In this document: piece after piece, positions 5,382-5,424 of the stretch
Position numbering within the stretch: position 1 is the first letter of the stretch
How the letters are laid out: each line of letters begins with the position of its first letter
Origin: an uncultured Carnobacterium sp.
GTDB taxonomy: Bacteria > Bacillota > Bacilli > Lactobacillales > Aerococcaceae
Direction: 5' to 3'
Assembly: GCA_937976325.1 (NCBI GenBank)
Contig: CALJSD010000118.1
Coordinates: 1 to 5,424, forward strand
DNA length: 5,424 bases
Position numbers and translations under genes: made by a program
Notes under the pieces: model-generated
The model's database searches: none
The model's input: the letters and a program-made list of their open reading frames with translations, nothing else
What the model was told of the DNA's origin: nothing

Positions 5382-5424
5382 ATGCATTCACACGATCATT
5401 GCTGTGGTCACGACCACTCAGGTC
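5382..5424 (+). CDS. His/Cys-rich protein, N-terminal fragment cut by the window end (function unknown)
   Basis: An ATG one base after the nfo stop opens a frame reading MHSHDHCCGHDHSG, which runs off the window after 14 codons. A purine-rich GAGGGAAG (5370-5377) gives a plausible ribosome binding site at about 8 nt. Five of the 14 residues are His and two adjacent ones are Cys, a composition suited to binding Zn, Ni, Co or Cu. Such His-rich starts occur in cation diffusion facilitators, some metallochaperones, and small DUF1292 (YrzB-like) proteins of Firmicutes. The visible part cannot decide between these. The tight spacing indicates co-transcription and likely coupling with nfo. Confidence 0.7.
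   Translation, partial: MHSHDHCCGHDHSG

Overview
The window is mostly an ordinary stretch of a low-GC Gram-positive (Firmicutes) chromosome. Its first ~91 bases are not bacterial: they are a piece of a primate/human Alu SINE. The bacterial part fits Lactobacillales, and a human-associated Carnobacteriaceae/Granulicatella-like organism is my low-confidence guess. The grounds are AT-rich codon use, strong AAGGAGG-type ribosome binding sites, a ThiI without a rhodanese domain, a membrane-anchored SH3b/Amidase_3 cell-wall amidase, and a Bacillus-type endonuclease IV. Human DNA joined to bacterial DNA suggests a host-associated sample or contaminated library, with a chimeric read or misassembly at the left edge.

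Layout. 1-91: Alu right-monomer fragment, sense orientation. About 92-488 (+): the last 131 codons of leuS; everything upstream of the junction has been replaced by Alu. 511-1635 (+): NifS/IscS-type cysteine desulfurase (NifZ-like). 1649-2866 (+): thiI, TTG start, 13 nt downstream of the desulfurase. 2871-2912: strong hairpin terminator between convergent genes, probably working in both directions. 2919-4334 (-): N-acetylmuramoyl-L-alanine amidase with an N-terminal membrane segment, three SH3b-like repeats and an Amidase_3 domain. 4335-4477: divergent promoter region, with an extended -10 promoter for the amidase and a promoter for nfo overlaid by a perfect AT-only 9-1-9 palindrome. 4478-5380 (+): nfo, endonuclease IV. 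5382-5424 (+): first 14 codons of a His/Cys-rich protein cut by the window end.

How the genes work together. leuS, the desulfurase and thiI are co-directional and tightly spaced, so they are probably co-transcribed and form a tRNA charging/modification cluster. The desulfurase takes sulfur from cysteine and hands it to ThiI, which makes 4-thiouridine at position 8 of tRNA. The amidase (wall remodelling) and nfo (abasic-site repair) are separate units diverging from a shared 143-bp intergenic region. The nfo transcript probably continues into the His-rich gene.

I see no CRISPR array, phage, toxin-antitoxin, IS element, rRNA or tRNA. The one truly anomalous signal is the Alu-leuS chimera, which I read as an artefact and not as a new biological system.
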